Source: Mesotaenium endlicherianum (taxonomy: Eukaryota > Streptophyta > Zygnematophyceae > Zygnematales > Mesotaeniaceae). From it: DNA of 30,974 bases. Below are positions 27,344 to 30,974 of this stretch, one piece after another. The stretch spans positions 331,251 through 362,224 of the forward strand of contig WELA01013858.1 in the NCBI GenBank assembly GCA_009602735.1, read 5' to 3'. The notes beneath the pieces were generated by a model. The model was given only the letters and a program-made list of their open reading frames with translations. It made no database searches and had not been told where the DNA came from. The translations under genes and the position numbers were made by a program. Position 1 is the stretch's first letter. Each line of letters begins with the position of its first letter.

Positions 27344-28805
27344 ATGTAAATCGTGAAGAGATGGTAGGTTATGCCTACATTTGGTGCGTTGGAATGAATG
27401 AGATTGACGTTGTCTGTGAGAGGGCATTGTGCAGATCTTAACAGGTGGATGCGATAAGACTACATTGTTCCCTCGACGGCCTCTTCTCGCCTAATTGGCA
27501 GTGATCGGACCCTACCCCCGTCGTTTTTTCGGTCAGGTTGTGAAGTCGACGAAGTTTGAGGTTCCCGCACGCGCGTTCGGTTTATTACTTCGTTTATACG
27601 CCGACCAACATATTTAACACGTTTTACGACCTAAGTTGACGAAATACGTGTGTATGTATGCGGAAGCTGAACTTGACACTCATAGATTTGATGATTGGAC
27701 CTACCTTGTTGGCCGTACAATGTCCTCGCCAACGATGTCGACTGTTGACTTTACTTTACTGGTACAATTAGCTTGCACGCGCAAGGAAGACTTGCCCTTT
27801 ATTTCTTGTTCACATTAAACTTAGTCTCATATCTTTGAGATATTTGCAAGAATAAAAAAATAGTGAGTGAACAAGTACAATATCCAACATGGACTTTAAA
27901 GATGAAACATTTAGACTCTTGATCTCATCATGTTGCACAAAACTTATTATTGCACACGCTAGACCATGAATTAAGTTGATTACAATATGATACAAATAAT
28001 ACTTCATTTCTTTCTACGCACCACATAAGCTGATGAGAACTCATTGTAAGGACAACAAAGTACAACACATTTCACTAACCATTATATTGTTACTCAATCT
28101 TTAAATCCCAACTGTATTATCCAAACAAAACATACAAATTAAAAGCACTTCTATCCTTTAGTATACCTCCCTAGTATAGGGGTACTTTGCAATTGTCCAC
28201 TTGCTTGCGTTATCACTACAAACCAATTTTGAAAGAGTAATTTGCCACGGCGCGCACTCCCACTCAGAAGTTAGTACTACACCACAATTAGCAACATAGC
28301 CAGATGAAAATTTGCTTATTTCTCTATACATGAATATGAAGAACTTTCAAGTCAACAAATAACCTTTGTAATGTGATTTGGTTCAATAAAATCAACAACA
28401 AGCACATCTAATACACTGAACGACTAGCTTTGACAGCCAAATGCTTGTCAACGAGGATCAATTCAGTAACCAATAAACTCATACATGATAACTGTTAGTC
28501 AACAGTTTGTTTACAAGCTTGCAACCTTGAGTTCAAATTTTGTTTGACCTCTTCTCAAATCCTTCAACTTAATAGCTATTCTACCATGTGTACAAGAAAT
28601 TTGTTTGAAGTTTCATTGCAATGGAGCAGTGTTCTCTAATCGAGGTTTAAACAAGTGTTCAAAATTGGTCTATCTCACACGTGCTGTGTTTGATCGACAA
28701 ACCGAACCCTCGTAAAGGCTTCCTTTTGCAAAGCGACCTATCATTGCAGCAGGAAGTAGCTGCTACACTTACCCATCCACCCACCCTCTAACCCCCCCTC
28801 CGCAG
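27344..28805. other. Intergenic, no gene recognised
   Basis: A GC-richer patch at about 27460-27600 is followed by about 1.2 kb of AT-rich sequence with only short ORFs. No repeats or RNA genes are visible. Confidence 0.5.
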
Positions 28806-28870
28806 GGAGGTGCACAAGGGAGGCCCAAGTTGAAGCTTGTGCCAGCGCCAGGCACAGCCATGCGTATTAG
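28806..28870 (+). CDS. Possible exon, unknown product
   Basis: A C-rich pyrimidine tract ending CCGCAG (28800-28805) is a strong acceptor. The following GC-rich segment reads GGAQGRPKLKLVPAPGTAMR, then IS, and meets GTGTGC, a possible donor, at 28872. The GC content contrasts with its surroundings. No family is recognised. Confidence 0.3.
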
Positions 28871-28871
28871 T

Positions 28872-29820
28872 GGTGTGCTTTTTGTTATTGTTGGTACGTT
28901 AATGTCTATTGGCTGTAACCCGCGGCGAATACCCGACGGCCAACCTCAACAAAGCAAGAGCACCACCTTTTTGTTGCAAAAGTCTCATACTACGATCGTA
29001 CATCAATTGGTGCAGTTGCTAATCAGTCATCGTGCCTGAATTTTTTAAATTTAGTGTCTTATCTTAGTCAAGTAGATATGATGTAGCAACATGTAGGAAA
29101 GGATAAAGACAAGAACAAATGACGTGCAATTGTAGCTTACTACTACTCTTACTACTCATTCTATAATCACCTTATTTGTTTCGAATTCAGGCAATTTGAA
29201 CACAAATGATCAAATCAACTCTCATCGTTTCAAATGCCATTTGCCAAGGTGTGTTATGAACATACATGTAACTGACCTATCAAGTAAAATATATGAGAGT
29301 AACAATACGCACAACATAGCACTTTATGCTGATTGGTCTAACACGTATAGCTTGTCGTCAAAAAATGAGTTAGCAAAGTACTCGTTACAAACTTATCAGT
29401 TTACTATTAATGGCAAAGTCGTGTTACTGATATTAAGCTACAGTTCTACAAACTGAAAGTATCTTAAACTAAAATAATCTTTCTGATTCCCAACACCTAC
29501 TATCTGCTTAGTCATTCCGAACTTGCTTGGCCAACACGTCCAAGATCGAACTTGGTCACCAAGTCGCACCCACTTCTACATCTGATGACCTAGGAAGCCT
29601 GAGTCACAATACAATGTATAACATGCCCTTTGGCTGGTCACTACTACTATGTATCTAGCCTCCGCCATCTTCCAACTATACTACCAACATACACACAAAA
29701 CATGCACACGAGGAAAGCAGTCGGAGGGTTATTTGCTGCCCAAGGACACCCAAGTTCCAACACGTATGCACATGGAGCTGCAGGGCAACACCACATGGCA
29801 TGCCCAAGCAGCACATAGTG
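28872..29820. other. Unassigned region between candidate exons
   Basis: Mostly AT-rich. The + strand ORF at 29196-29456 has no family features and follows an AATTCAG acceptor-like site. I make no call on it. Confidence 0.4.
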
Positions 29821-29835
29821 ACGAGCTAACAGCAT

Positions 29836-29890
29836 CAACAAGTTGACCATGCAAGAGCTGTTCTTCCAGCAGGAGGGCGTGAGTCCAGGT
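29836..29890 (+). CDS. Possible exon, unknown product
   Basis: A GC-rich segment reads LTMQELFFQQEGVSP and ends at a good donor, CCAG-GTATGT (GT at 29890-29891). An AACAAG or similar site would have to be the acceptor and is weak. This could be a second exon of the same unknown gene as 28806-28870, but their linkage is not shown. Confidence 0.25.
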
Positions 29891-30061
29891 ATGTCACGCG
29901 CATGATGCTCCCCACACCCACCCACGCGCACACCATTGTACACTACCTTCAAGAAACTGTCTGACAGATGTCATGCTCGCGTGCGACTGCGTTAAGCGGC
30001 ACCTAGGGAGAGACACGCAAGCAGTGGGTCGAGGGGTGTAGTAGCAACAGTACAAACGTGC

Positions 30062-30150
30062 CCTGATATGCACACTCACCATCACACATGCGCGTGCGCA
30101 ACACACGCACAACACACACACACACACACACACACGAATGAGCACACACC
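30062..30150. repeat. CA microsatellite
   Basis: An uninterrupted (CA)n of about 24 bases at 30112-30135, inside a longer CA/CG-rich tract. It is similar in style to those in the DEG5 introns. Confidence 0.9.
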
Positions 30151-30263
30151 AGGTCGAGGCAAAGAAGTTTGGGTTAAGGAGCAGGAGGGCGAGGGAGCAA
30201 TCCTGACCGCCACACCCACCAGGCTGCCCACAAACCTCCTGCTGTTGCCACAGGTTCTCTCAA

Positions 30264-30698
30264 ATGGCCTCTGCAGCGCTCTCCTTAGCGACGCCCTCAC
30301 GTCACCTCACGCTCCCTCCCCTCCCCCTTTCTTTTGCACCCCCCTCTCCCTTAAGCTGCTCCTCCTGCTCCTGCTCAATCTTCCCCTTGTCCTGCATCTA
30401 CGCAGCCTCATGCGGCAGGAAGAAGACGACGCGTGCCACGGCCATGAGCAACAAGGCGCAGCGCATTTCCTTTCACTCCACCACCACCGGTGGACCCAGG
30501 AGCATGCGACACACGGTCTCAATAACCGTGCAATCGCCTGCACGCAGTCAACATCAAAAGAATGGTACGCCAGCAACAAAAAGTATGATACGCGAACATC
30601 AAAAGTATGATACGCCAATTGGCGTTATCAGACTAAAGGTGGGCGGGCCACCAGACACGCGAGCGAGGAAAGGAGGAAGGGAGGGTAGGGGTGCATAG
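30264..30698 (+). CDS. Weak candidate ORF with a transit-peptide-like start
   Basis: An ATG at 30264 opens MASAALSLATPSRHLTLPPL, followed by a Ser/Pro/Leu/Cys-rich stretch and then a basic Ser/Thr-rich stretch (KKTTRATAMSNKAQRISFHS). The Ala/Ser/Thr-rich, acid-poor start resembles a chloroplast transit peptide. The C-rich DNA would produce such a composition by chance, and no mature domain follows before the stop. Low confidence. Confidence 0.2.
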   Translation: MASAALSLATPSRHLTLPPLPLSFAPPSPLSCSSCSCSIFPLSCIYAASCGRKKTTRATAMSNKAQRISFHSTTTGGPRSMRHTVSITVQSPARSQHQKNGTPATKSMIREHQKYDTPIGVIRLKVGGPPDTRARKGGREGRGA

Positions 30699-30960
30699 GT
30701 CAAAATATATAAGGTTTAACCTATCACGAGCATTTTGGGCTGCAAGTACATTGATCGGAGAAGATGAGGACTTCAGGCTAAAGAGCTGCCCATAGCGGTA
30801 CGAGCGCATCATATTGACAGCCCCAGCGATTCGGACGGCGTGCTCTCCTGCCCAAGCCTCATGTCGCTGACGTGCATTCAACGCAAATCTGATGACGCCT
30901 GCTCATCCTTCCATTGCAATTGGTATCCTTGACAAACTTGCCTCGTCTCTGTGTGCACTA

Positions 30961-30974
30961 GCCCCCCCCCCCCC
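30961..30974. repeat. Poly-C run at the window end
   Basis: Twelve or more C at the terminus. It probably marks the end of an assembled contig. Confidence 0.7.

Overview
This is nuclear DNA from a photosynthetic eukaryote of the green lineage. The only recognisable cellular gene is a seven-exon gene for DEG5, the PDZ-less, HtrA-type serine protease of the thylakoid lumen. The exons are GC-rich, the introns obey GT-AG and carry CA/TG microsatellites, and the rest is dominated by Ty3/Gypsy chromovirus retrotransposons and a decayed piggyBac transposase. piggyBac is not typical of flowering plants, so a green alga or early-diverging streptophyte is my inference; the species cannot be fixed from the sequence.

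Layout. 1-5918: DEG5 on the + strand, with its 5' end (transit peptide) upstream of, or unresolved in, the first 463 bases. Its introns hold decayed extra copies of the neighbouring exons and splice sites. 5919-6775: intergenic. 6776-8115: minus-strand 5' fragment of a Gypsy element (family A: LTR, PBS, gag). 8116-11900: strongly AT-rich, gene-free DNA with a tandem repeat near 11.1-11.5 kb. 11950-13135: minus-strand remnant of a piggyBac transposase N-terminal half. 13202-13705: solo family-A LTR with an exact 5-bp target duplication. 14715-26680: a nearly full-length but dead family-A chromovirus on the + strand (LTR-PBS-gag-PR-RT-RNaseH-INT-chromodomain-PPT-LTR). Its reverse transcriptase gene is broken by two insertions of a second family (B): a deleted minus-strand element at 17105-21798 (target duplication CCGGA) and a solo LTR at 22444-23166. 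26690-30974: mostly non-coding, with a few weak exon candidates at the right end and a poly-C terminus.

Main points of interest. (1) Around at least four DEG5 exons there are ladders of degenerate exon/splice-site copies, as if these introns grew by repeated local tandem duplication of exon-bearing segments. (2) The otherwise wrecked family-B element keeps an intact ORF of about 553 codons between its chromodomain and its 3' LTR; it has a coiled coil, an acidic stretch and an RS-rich tail and resembles neither env nor gag. (3) Both single N positions sit between exact direct repeats, so they look like unmerged assembly overlaps.
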